Assembly: GCF_008728515.1 (NCBI RefSeq)
Contig: NC_044978.1
Location: 2,127,771-2,191,770, forward strand
Direction of reading: 5' to 3'
Length of the DNA: 64,000 nucleotides
Origin: Papio anubis
Taxonomy: Eukaryota; Chordata; Mammalia; Primates; Cercopithecidae
Under the pieces are notes generated by a model, which did no database searches, had not been told where the DNA came from, and saw only the letters and a list, made by a program, of their open reading frames with translations. Position numbers and translations under genes: made by a program. This document shows positions 1-10,293 of the stretch, piece by piece. Positions within the stretch are counted from its first letter, which is position 1; each line of letters begins with the position of its first letter.

Positions 1-2236
1 GCAGAAAAATCTTTCCATAAACTCCAACATCCTTTTATGAAAAAATGCTCAAGAAACTAGGCAGTGAAGAAACATATCTCAAAATAGTAAGAGCCATCAC
101 TGGCAAAACCACAACCAACATTATACTGAATGGGCAAAACTGGAAGTATCTCCTGCTCTGAGAGCTGTAACAAGACAAGGATGCTCATGCTAACCACTCC
201 TTTTCAACATAGTATTGGAAGTGCTAGCAAGAGCAATTAGAAAAGAGAAATAAATAAAAGAAATACAAACAGAAAAAAAAGTCAAATGATCTCTCTTTGC
301 AGATTATATACTTCTATATCTAGAAAATCCTGAAGACTCTGCCAAAAGGCTCCTGGAACTGATAAATGACTTTAGTAAAGTTTTCGGATACAAAATTAAT
401 GTACAAAAATCAGCAGCTTTTCTATAAACTGATAACATTTCCACTTACAATACAAGAAAACAATCCCATTTACAATAGCCACATAAAAATAAAATACCTA
501 AGAACACATTAAACCAAGAAGCTGAAAGATCTCTACAAGGTGAACTACAAAACATTATTGAAAAAAATCACAGATGACACAAACAAATAAAATAGAAAGA
601 ATCAATATTGTTAAAATGGCCATACTGCCCAAAGCAATCTACAGATTCAACACTATTCTTATAAAATCACCAATGCCATTTTTCACAGAACTAGGAAAAA
701 CTATTCTAAAATTTATGTATAACCAAAAAAAAACAACAACAACAACAACAAAAAAAAACAGCTTGAATAGACACTGCAATCCTAAGCAAAAAGAACAAAG
801 CCAGAAGCATCACATTATCTGACTTCAAACTGTACTGTAAGGCTATAGTAACCAAAACAGCACGGTACTGGTACATAAATAGAAGCATAGACCAATGGAC
901 CAGAATAGGGAACCCAGAAATAAAGCTGCATACCTACAGCCATCTGATCTTCAACAAAGTCAACAAAAATAAGCAATGGGGAAAAGACTCCCTATTCAAT
1001 AAAAAACACTGAGATAGGTGACTAGCCATATGCAGAAGATTAAAAGTGGATCACTACATTTTACCACATAGAAAAATTAACCCAAGATGAATTAAAGATT
1101 TAAATGCAAAACCCAAAACTGTAAGAATCCTAGAAGGAAACCTAGGAAATACTAGACACTGGCCTTGGCAAATAATTTGTGGCTAAGACTCCAAAAGCAA
1201 TCACAATAAAAACGAAAATTGACAAGTGGGACCTAATTAAACTAAAGAGCTTCTGTGCAGCAAAATAAGTTATCAGAGTAAATGGACACCCTAAAAATGG
1301 GAGAAAATGTTCACAAACCCTGTCTCCTACAAAGGTCTAATATCCAGACTCTATAAGAAACTTAAATCAACAAGCAAAAAACAACCCCATTAAAAAGTGG
1401 GCAAAGGACATAAACAGACACTTCTAAAGACATATAGTAAGCCAACAAACATATGAAAAAATGCTGAACATTACTAATTGTCAGAAATATGCAAATCTAA
1501 ACCACAATGAAATGCCATTTCACACCAGTCAGAATGGCTATTATTAAAGATCAAAAAACAACAGATGCTGGTGAGGCTGCAGAGAAAAGGGAACACTTAT
1601 ATACTGTTGGTGGAAATGCAAATTAGTTCAGCTACCGTGGAAAGCAGTTGGAAGATTTTTCTAGAACTTAAAACAGAATGACCATTTGACTCAGTAATCC
1701 CATTACTGGGTATCCATCCACAAGAAAACAAGTCACTCTCCCAAAAAGACACATGAACTTGCATGTTCATCACAGCACTACTCACAATAGCAAAGACATG
1801 GAATCAACCTAGGAGCCCATCAGTGGTGGACGGGATAAAGCAGATGTGGTACATATACACCATGGAAAGATGTATGGTGCATACACAGCCATAAGAAAGA
1901 ATAGAAACATGTCTTTCGCAGCAACATGGATACAGCGGTAGGCCATCATCCTAAGCGAATTAACACAGAAACAGAACGCCAACACCATATGTTCATATCC
2001 ATAAGTGGGAGCTAAGCATTAGGTACTTATGGACGTAAAGATGGCAACGGCAGAAACTGAGGACTACTGGAGAGGGAAGGGAGAAAAGGGCATGAGTTGA
2101 AAAACTATTTGGTACTGTGCTCACTGCCTGGGTGATGGGATCATTTATACTCCAAACCTCAGCATCATGCAATATACCTGTATGACAACCCTACACATGT
2201 ATCCCCTGAATCTAAAATAAAAGTTGAAAAATAAAA
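1..2236 (+). mobile_element. L1 retrotransposon, 3' part (ORF2 reverse-transcriptase end and 3' UTR)
   Basis: Old L1 LINE fragment on the + strand that enters from outside the window. It reads through the later ORF2 reverse-transcriptase region (the 'tactgaatgggcaaaac' stretch near 125-140), the ORF2 C-terminal part and the 3' UTR, and ends in an A-rich tail around 2220-2236 that runs into a GAAG microsatellite. The coding frame is broken many times, so no active protein is expected. The short open frame at 574-822 is a remnant of ORF2. The divergence suggests an older primate or mammalian subfamily rather than L1PA; the subfamily is not resolved by eye. Confidence 0.9.
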
Positions 2237-2290
2237 GAAGGAAGGAAGGAAGGAAGGAAGGAAGGAAGGAAGGAAGGAAAGAAAAAGAAA
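2237..2290. repeat. (GAAG)n microsatellite
   Basis: About ten GAAG/GGAA units follow the A-rich tail of the upstream L1. This is the usual way an L1 tail decays into a purine microsatellite. Likely length-polymorphic. Confidence 0.9.
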
Positions 2291-2295
2291 GAAGA

Positions 2296-2703
2296 CACTG
2301 TCAAGGGAATGAAAAGTAAAGATACAGACTGGGAGAAAAACATTTGCAAAATACATATCTGATAAATAATTATTCAAAATAGAGAAAGAACTCTTAAAAA
2401 TGAGCAGCAAGGAAACAATTGATTTAAAAAATTGGATCAAAGACGAATAGGCATCTGAAGATATGCAGATGGCAAATAAGCATATGAAAAGATGCTCCAC
2501 ATAATCTATCATCAGGATGATGCAAATTAAAACAACACAATACTGCTATACACACTTTGGAAGAGCCCAAATCCAAAATACTAATGATATCAATTGCTGG
2601 CAAGGATGCTGAGCCACAAGAACTCTCATTCATTGCTTGTGGGAATTCATAATAATTCAGCCACTTTGCAATATACCTTGGATTCTTAAAAATAAACACA
2701 CCC
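2296..2703 (+). mobile_element. Older L1M fragment, ORF2 3' part, first half
   Basis: Sense-strand L1 ORF2 C-terminal sequence of an older, more diverged subfamily than the preceding copy. It is interrupted at about 2704 by an Alu and resumes at about 3032. The matching halves on either side show it was in place before the Alu inserted. Confidence 0.75.
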
Positions 2704-3031
2704 CTGCCAGGTGCAGTGGTTCAGGCTTGTAATCCCAGCACTTTTGGAGGCCGAGGTGAGCAGATCATGAAGTCAGGAGATCGAGACCATCCTGGCTAAC
2801 ACACTGAAACTCCGTCTCTACTAGAAACAAAAAAATTACCCAGGCGTGGTGGCAGGCACCTGTGGTCCCAGCTACTTGGGAGGCTGAGTCAGGAGAATGG
2901 TGTGAACTCAGAAGGTAGAGCTTGCAGTGAGCTGAGATCGTGCCACTGCACTCCAGCCTGGGCGACAGAGCCAGACTCCACCTCAGATAAATAAATAAAT
3001 ACATAAATAAACAAACAAATAAATAAACACA
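2704..3031 (+). mobile_element. Alu element inserted in an L1M
   Basis: Full-length dimeric Alu in sense orientation: left arm from about 2706, second arm with the usual CTCCAGCCTGGGCGACAG block near 2951-2970, then an A-rich tail degraded to AAAT/AAAC units. The flanks share a likely target-site duplication (AATAAACACACC near 2692-2703 and again near 3021-3032). The minus-strand open frame 2765-3040 is only antisense Alu. Confidence 0.95.
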
Positions 3032-3745
3032 CCTTTCCATATGGTCAACAATTGCAGTCCTTGGAATTTATACAAAAGAGTTTAAAGCTTATATTCAAAC
3101 AAAACCTGCATGTGGATGTTTATATCAATTTTCTTTGTAACTGTCAAAACTTGGAAGCAACCAAAATGCCCTTAAGTACATGAATGGATAAATAAGTTGG
3201 GATATAGCCAGGCAATAAAATATTATTCAGCACTTAAAAGAAATGCGCTAGCAAGCCATGAAAAGACGTGGAGGAAACTTAAATGTCTATTATTGAGTGG
3301 AGGAACCCAATTTGAAAAGACTACATACTGTGTTATTGCAACAATAGGACATCTGAAAATGGCAAAACTATGAAAAGTGTTAAAAGATGTGATTGTTTTT
3401 TAGGGCTTAGGGGAAAGGAGGGATGAAAAGTCTAAGTGCTGAGGTTATGAGGGCAGTGAAAGTACTCTGTTTGGTACTATGTTGAATACATGTCATTATC
3501 CATTCGTCCAAACCCATAGAGTGTACAACACTCAGAGTAAAACCTAATGTTAACTATGGATTTCAGGTGATAATGATGTGTCGATATAAGTTCATCAGTT
3601 GTAACAAATGTACCACTTTGGAGAGGGTTGATAATAATAAGGGAAGCCATGCTTACATGGGGGTAGGAGCCATAAAGATATACAGATATCTCTGTACCTT
3701 CCTCTCAATTTTGCTTGGAACCTAAAATTGCTCTAAAAAATACAG
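3032..3745 (+). mobile_element. Older L1M fragment, ORF2 end and 3' UTR, second half
   Basis: Continues the L1M broken by the Alu: the end of ORF2 (the 'gaatggataaataagttggg' type block near 3180-3200), then an old L1M/L1ME-type 3' UTR that fades out near 3745. No intact frame. Confidence 0.7.
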
Positions 3746-4647
3746 TCTGTTAAAAATAATCACCCAAATTAAATTGTTGGAGCTACAGTATAAACTGAAG
3801 TACCTTGTGCCTGTGATGTGTTTCAGTTATATATTCCTTTGCTGAACACACATGACATTTTTAAAATGTGAAATGAAATCTCTTCCTCCTTTTAAAACCT
3901 TCCAAATTAACTTAAATCTGACCTAGCCTTACTTTTTGCTTGACTAATGCAATGTGGCAAGTTATGTACTGGCACTTCTGAAGCTAAATCCTCAGAAGCC
4001 TTCTTAGTTTCTGCCTGTACCTCCTGGAATGATTGTTCTTGGAGCACGGTAGTGTAAGAAGGAATCTATGCAGCAGAGATATTATATAGGCTCTCTAAGA
4101 AACAGACTCTACCAAGCTCAGCCTTCTGGGCCATCTCTGTTGAGGAATAGACAATGAGTAAATGTACCTCAGACCCTCAAGACCAGTCAAACCACCAGCT
4201 GTCTGCCACCAAATGAACACTGGTTGACATCACATGGAGCAAAAATCAACCAACCATATCCTGCCAGAATCCCTGACCTACACATTTGTAAGAAACAGTA
4301 AAATGAATTTTTAAGCCACTAGATTAATTTGTTACATAATAGTAAGTAACCAGAACAGATTGTGCTCAGTAACTTTGCCCGTGGTCATCTTCTTTTTGTT
4401 TACCCATCCAGAGACAAGGGAGTCTCCAGTTATACTTTAACATATAAACATTTCAAGAAAGAGAACCTCTGTAATATATCTTTGAGGGAGTCAATGTGGA
4501 TTGTATCTGATTATGAAAAGAGTTTTGTTGACAAAATGCTTCTGCTTGATACTGATTTGTGGGGGCCTTGAACCTTCCCTTTGCTAAAGAAAAAAAATCA
4601 AAATGAAATTAAAACTCTCTCAGTTAATTTTATGTCTGGTAAGAAAG
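3746..4647. other. Intergenic, no recognised gene
   Basis: Mostly unassigned DNA. The stretch around 4190-4360 (ending 'ttaagccactag..gttacataatagtaagtaacc') looks like the end of an old interspersed repeat, but I cannot name the family. The 69-codon open frame at 4362-4571 has no recognisable domain and no supporting context. Confidence 0.5.
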
Positions 4648-5868
4648 AGCTAGTTACTTCCTAGATACAATGAGGGTACAGGCATAGGGTAAATACACTC
4701 ATCCCAAATGGGAGAAATTGGCCAGAATGAAGGGACTGTAGGCCCCATGTAGGTCCAAAATCTGGCAGGACAGTCAAATCATAAAGCTCTAAAATAATCT
4801 CCTTTTACTTTATGTCTCACGTCCAGGTCACATTGATGCTAGAGCTGAGTTCCCATGGTCTTGGGCAGCTCTGCCCCTGTGGCTTTGCAGGGTACAGCAC
4901 CCCCACCCCAACCCCCACCTGGCTGCTTTCACAGGCCGGCATTGAGTGTCTGTGACTTTTCCAGGCACATGGTGCAAGCTATCAGTGGATCTACCATTCT
5001 GGGATCTGGAGGATGGTGGCCCTCTTTTCACAGCTCCGCTACGCAGTGCCCCCCTGGGGACTCTGTGTGAGGGCTCTGACCCCACATTTCCCTTCTGCAT
5101 TTGCATAGCAGAGGTTCTTCATGAGGACTCCTCCCCTGTAGCACAACTCTGCTTGGACATCCAGCCATTTCCATGAATTCTCTGAAATCTAGGCAGAGGT
5201 TCCCAAACCTTAATTCTTGACTTCTGGGCACCTGCATGCCCAACACCACATATAAGCTGCCAAGGCTTGGAGCTCGAACCCTCTGAAGCAATGGCTTGAG
5301 CTGTACATTCGGCCCTTTTAGCCATGGCTGGGATACAGAGCACCATGTCCTGAGACTGCACAAAACCGCGAGGCCCTGGGCTTGGCCCCATGAAACCGTT
5401 TTTTCCTCCTAGGCCTCTAGGCCTGTGATGGGACGGGCTGCCATGAAGACCTGTGACATGCCCTGGAGACATTTTCCCTATTGTCTTGGCAATTAACATT
5501 TGGCTCCTCATTACTTATGCAGATTTCTACAGCCAGCTTGAATTTCTCCTCAGAAAATGGGTTTTTCTTTTCTATTGCATTGTCAGACTGCAAAGTTTTC
5601 AAACTTTCATGCTCTGCTTCCCTTTTAAACATAAGTTCCAATTCCAAACCATATCTTTGTGAATACATAAAACGGAATGCCTTTAACAGCACCCACATCA
5701 CATCTTGAATGCTTTGCTGCTTAGAAATTTCTTCCACCAGATACTCTAAATTTTATCTCTCAAGTTCAATGTTCCATAGATCACTAGAGAAAAGGCAAAA
5801 TGCTTCCAATCTCTTTGCTAAAGCATAACAAAAGTCACCTTTTCTCCAATTCCCAACAAGTTCCTCAT
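4648..5868 (-). mobile_element. ERVL-MaLR (THE1/MST-type) internal fragment without LTRs
   Basis: About 1.2 kb of antisense internal sequence of the MaLR family. It aligns by eye along its whole length with the internal region of the complete element at 53967-56562: both start with the GTTACTTCCTAGATACAAT block (4651 and 54511), and the blocks near 5400-5600 and 55250-55420 match. It stops before either LTR, so both ends are truncated. The open frames on both strands here (for example 5119-5511 minus) are remnants of degenerate internal sequence. It keeps roughly 50-60 bp near 5576-5632 that the other copy lacks. Confidence 0.85.
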
Positions 5869-6018
5869 AGTATTAGTAGCCTTGGTTTCTGGGTGGTAAA
5901 GTAAGAAGCAAAAGGATTAATGGGAAACTTACTACTTATAAGCAATATAATATTTAATATTTTCTAGATAACTACAGCTTAAACATTAATGCAATATTTT
6001 TAATCAAAACTATTATTG

Positions 6019-6141
6019 GGCCAGCCACAGTGGTTCATTCCTGTAATCCCAGTACTAGGAGGCTGGAGTGGGTGGAACACTTCAGCTCAGGAGTTTGAGA
6101 CCAGCCTGGCCAACATGGAAAAAACCACATCTCTACATCTG
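6019..6141 (+). mobile_element. Partial Alu (left monomer only)
   Basis: Begins at the Alu 5' end (GGCCAGCCACAGTGGTTCA) and stops about 120 bp later, after the CCAGCCTGGCCAACATGG and CATCTCTAC blocks. There is no right arm and no A tail. It is either a free left monomer-type element or an Alu truncated after insertion. Confidence 0.85.
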
Positions 6142-8048
6142 TTCTGCAGGGCATATCATAAAGAAAGTCTCCTGCTTGGATTCACATTGTTGAGATATAC
6201 ATTTTTGTAAAATCTAGTATGAACAAGAAGCTCACCATAAAACCTTGTGAATAGAGAAAAGATTCTTGTTGCTTTTCATGAAAGGAAGATTCCAAGAGTG
6301 TCAAGAAAATGATTGCAGAGAGAAGAAATCAAACAACTTAGAATCAAGATAAAAGAAAAATTAAGGAAATTTTAAAGAAAAATGGGTCCACGTCCAAGAG
6401 ATGATAGGTGCTGAATCTGGCATCTTTCATTTTTATATTACCTACTATGAAAAGTGGAATTTGATCACTCTGTTTTAGGTCACTCAAAGCAGATTTCACT
6501 TTCCTCATGTCTTTTTTTTTCAACTTGACTAATAATTCTTAATCTCATTACTTTACTTGTCTGATAAAGACCGTGGTTACTCTCACTAGCTAAATAACAT
6601 TAGGCATTTTACATGTAAAATACTGAATGTAATTATGTGGATTCCTAAAGTGTGTTTTTGCCCCAAACATTCTCCCTAAATTTTTGCTCCAGACTACTAA
6701 ATTATTTAGGCCTATATCTTTCATTTATATTCTAAAATTTGCAGCATAGTGTCTGTATATCAGGTGGTTTTATTAATGTTTTATTCAAGAACACAGCGAT
6801 AAATCAGTATTGGCAGCCAGGCACCATGCTAGTACCAGATTTCTCATTTTCATAAATATTTGGTAATACATTTGTATTATTGAGATTTTTTTTTTGTATT
6901 TTAATTTTTAGATGAAATAGGTATTTTTATTTATCCCATAAATACCTTCAAGGGTGGATCTCAGGAGTGGTCACTTTATAACCCTAAAAATGCCATGGAG
7001 TTTGATATCTTTGCTCAAGGACAAAAATCCTACCTTCCCCCAAAGCTTTCCTTCCTGGTTTTGGAGTTCAGTGATTCTCTATTTATTTCTGAAGGTACTT
7101 TGCTTTCCCTCCAATGTCTTCCCACCTCCAACTGTTGCTTTTCCAGCTAGGTTGATTTCCTTTCCATTTTATTTTGTTAGTGGCTTTGACAAATGTTACT
7201 TTTCATAAGAGTATAAGCAAATATGATCATCTTTGGGGAACATCTATCAATCCAAGGTATATCCCCTTTTAATTCCACAATGGTTTATTATTATATTGAA
7301 TGTGGGATCCATTAAAATAGATGCTAACATTTTTGAAGGATAATTGATATTTTGACAGTATGCAGTTTGACAGTATTAGATGGAGATAGGACAAGTAATG
7401 ATATTTTCAAAGAAGTATATGTTGAGGACCATGATAAGAAAGTGAGACGTGTGAATATTTTTATATCTCTCTTCTGAGTAAGGTGACTGAATAATTTATC
7501 ACTTGAAATTGAAAAGAACTATCTATACTTATTCCAAGTCTATATGTATAAATCAAGGCTCTCATCAAAATGAGATATATGTTCCCCTTTCCATTAACTC
7601 TTTTGTTTTAGGTATTTGTTGCAGAAATGTTCACACACAGACATGTATTTAGACAATAGTGTAATGAACCCACGTGTCCTTCATCTAGGTTCAGTAACTT
7701 TCAACCTGCAGCCAACTGTCATTCTTTTGTACACCCACAGTCTCACTCTGCCTTGCCAATATGCAGAAGCAAACCCAATGCAGTATAATGAGTATGTCCT
7801 GAGCCAAATATTACTCCATTTTACCCATACCCAGCTCTCTCTTTTCCACTCTGTTCTGCTCAAACCACCCTATCTCTGCCATTCTTTTCACTTTATCTTT
7901 TAGCTCTGCTGCTCTGATAGACTGACTCTGCCAGAAGAAAGACCATTAAGCTCAACATTGAATAAAAGCAACTCAGGAGGATATAGACCAGCTGTGCCTC
8001 CTGCCTCCCCTCCTTTGCTCTCACCCATAGCTCCATCACAGTGGCTCC
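6142..8048. other. AT-rich intergenic DNA upstream of the ADAM pseudogene
   Basis: No recognised transposon or gene. The last few hundred bases (about 7600-8048) may be the old 5' UTR and promoter of the ADAM gene, but I see no feature that fixes a transcription start. The 95-codon frame at 7616-7903 has no known domain. Confidence 0.45.
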
Positions 8049-8667
8049 ATGAGGGCAGTGGGCGAGACCCTGGTCCGTGTGAGGTTCACCCGTCTGCTCC
8101 TCTGGCTGGGAGTATTTCTCTTCTTTTCTGGATGGCCCCAGATTGGGCTCTGTTAGCACCAAAGCCTCCCAGAAGTGGTGATACTCCTGAGGATAACTGG
8201 CACCGACAGAGGCATGGACACTCAAGGCTGGCTGTCCTATGGTCTGCAATTTGGTGGCCAAAGCTACATTGTCCACATGAGGGTCAATAAGCTTTGGTAT
8301 TTTTGATATCCAAATCCTTCTCCTTGTTCACCTACTCAGACCAGGGTGCTATTTTTGAGGACCAACTCTTGTCCAGGATGACTGCTACTATCACGGTTAT
8401 GTGGAAGGGGACCCAGAATCCCTGGTTGCTCTTAGCAGCTGTTTGGGGGCTTACAAGGAACACTACGGATAAATGACACTGCTTAGGAAATCAAGCCCAA
8501 AAGGCTTTCAGTCACATTTGATCATCTGATATAAAAGATGGACAATAAGGAGACACAGTTCCCACCTGTGAGATGTGGGTCGATAGAGGAAGAAATAGCA
8601 AGACAATTGAAGTTTCAAGATCCTTCCACTCTAATGCAAAGTTTTATAGGGCTGGTGGACCCACCCA

Positions 8668-9094
8668 TTGTTTACTGAACTGACAGTAGTGGTAGATCAT
8701 GAACAATTCCTTGATCTGGAAAGTCATACCTCAAATGTGCAGGAGGAAGTACTCATGCTGTATCAAAAGGCTGATGCATTTTATATTCCACTGGATGACA
8801 TTGTCACTGTAGTGGGACTTGAGATCTGGACTCAAGAAATGGATACTGCAGGAGTTGGCCTGAAAGAATTTTGCAAATGGAAACAAACTAGCTTTAATTC
8901 TCACATTCCTCATGATGTTGCACATCTTATTGTAAAACGCTCCTATGGTATTACTCTTGGCTTAGTCAATGTTGGAACAGTATGTTATAGAAAAAGTAAT
9001 TATGCAATTAATAGTTTCGAACATAACAGAGTGGGATCTTTTGTACTCGTAGTAGCACCTTGAGCTTGGTCATAATCTGGGTATGACTCATGAT
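8668..9094 (+). other. Metalloprotease domain relic with damaged zinc site
   Basis: Sub-feature of the ADAM pseudogene. The frame from 8668 gives a reprolysin-like half-domain (TELTVVVDHEQFLDLES, then DVAHLIVKRSYGITLG) and runs into a stop at 9061. One base over, from 9062, the sequence reads ELGHNLGMTHD, the rest of the HExxHxxGxxHD motif. The codon for the first His is replaced by four bases (CCTT, 9058-9061), so the active site has both a lost zinc ligand and a frameshift. Downstream a CIM Met-turn remains (about 9128-9136). Confidence 0.88.
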
Positions 9095-9255
9095 ACAAAA
9101 ATATGTTCCTGTGGGCAAAAAAGGTGTATAATGCTTCCAACGGCAGCTTCCACAAAAAGATCCAGCAACTGTAGTTAACACTAGATTTTTTCAAACCACT
9201 GCAAAAAGGATCTGCATGCATGCTTCACCAAATCGAGATAGAATCATGACAGAGG

Positions 9256-9627
9256 TGCTGTGGCAATGGTGTGGTTGAAGAAGAGTGTGACCGCGGAACC
9301 TTATGATTGTGTGAAAAGATCCACATTGCTTTTGCAAACTGCACTTTCAAACCTGGGGTTGCTTGTGTTTTTGGGCTTTGTTGGAAAACCTGCCAGACCA
9401 TGCCATCGGGCGAAGTGTGCAGAGAAGAGTCCAGTGAATGTGATCTTCCAGAGTGGTGGAATGGGACTTCACATGAGTGTGCAGATGATGTGTGTTTGCA
9501 GGACAGGATCCCCTGCAAGGGCAGTGGCCACTGCTACAGAAGGAGACGTAATAACCATGATGAACAGTGTAGACAAATTTTTGGCCAGGTAGCCAAGAGT
9601 GCAAATCGAGTTGCTACAGTAACATGA
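9256..9627 (+). other. Disintegrin-domain relic of the ADAM pseudogene
   Basis: Open apart from TGA at 9304. It begins CCGNGVVEEECDRG, with Arg where a CDCG cysteine is usual in the family. The disintegrin loop reads CREESSECDLPEW, keeping the ECD tripeptide that replaces RGD in most ADAMs. Two positions that are Cys in relatives are Trp here (codons 9382-9384 and 9457-9459), which would break disulfides. The frame ends at TGA 9625-9627, and homology resumes in another frame at about 9690-9701. Confidence 0.85.
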
Positions 9628-10182
9628 ACATCCGAGGTGCTCATTTTGGTCATATGGTTTCAATGGCACCAAATATGTAAGATGTGAGGTCACAGATATC
9701 TTGTGTGGAAGAGTTCAGTGTGAGCACATGCAAGAAACCCCCCTTTTGAGAGATCACTCTACTCTGCACCGGACTCGCTTCAGTGGTGTCGCCTGCTGGA
9801 GTACTGACTATCATACGGGGATAAACATTCCTGATATCGGTGACGTGAAAGATGGAACCGAGTGTGGTTCGGAACATGTCTGCATGCACAGGAAATGTGT
9901 CACTATGTCACTTTTGAACAGTACTTTTTTGCCCGTGACCTGCAATATGAGCGGTGTCTGCAACAATCAACATCACCACCATTGCAGCCGAGAGTGGAAG
10001 CCTCCTGACTGCCTGAGAGAAGGCAATGAGCGCAGTGTTGACAGTGGCCCACCACCCCCAGGAAAAAGGGAGAAAATGAGCTGCACAAGACAAGGGGTGT
10101 GACACTATATTTATGGATTCCTGTTTTGCTTTTGCTTTCGGTTTATGTTGTTGTTGATCATGCACAGAAAAACAAAGAAGAC

Positions 10183-10281
10183 CAAAATGCTCAAACTTTA
10201 CCTGAAAAATTAGAGCAAAATGTTCAAATGTCACCTAAGAAAGAAAAGCAAAATGTTCAAACGTCACCTACGAAAAACTTG
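10183..10281 (+). repeat. Three in-frame 33-bp repeats in the ADAM cytoplasmic tail
   Basis: Units start at 10183, 10216 and 10249, each with CAAAATG(C/T)TCAAA. The period is exactly 33 bp (11 codons) and gives QNAQTLPEKLE, QNVQMSPKKEK and QNVQTSPTKNL. They follow the predicted transmembrane helix and end at the TAA at 10291-10293. ADAM29 of the same broad group also has a repetitive proline/serine-rich tail, so tail repeats fit the family. Confidence 0.85.
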
Positions 10282-10293
10282 AAAACAAATTAA

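Larger units (their letters stand above)
8049..10293 (+). pseudogene. ADAM20/ADAM21-type metalloprotease-disintegrin pseudogene
   Basis: Remnant of an intronless, membrane-anchored ADAM protease of the testis-expressed ADAM20/21/24-26 type. The start ATG at 8049 opens a hydrophobic signal peptide (LLLWLGVFLFFSG); an in-frame TAG follows at 8154. The prodomain continues (GGQSYIVHMRVNKL) to a TGA at 8304, then changes frame. A cysteine-switch-like PPVRCG lies near 8560-8580. The metalloprotease N-terminal half is open at 8668-9060; the zinc motif is broken near 9058. Disintegrin and cysteine-rich parts follow at 9256-9627 (TGA at 9304), and the cysteine-rich/EGF part at 9701-10102 (VKDGTECGSEHVC, CNMSGVCNN). 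A transmembrane helix and tail lie at about 10105-10293. Family members have a single coding exon, so lack of introns does not prove retroposition, and there is no A tail. It could be human ADAM24P or another ADAM20-like pseudogene; which locus is unproven. Confidence 0.93.
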
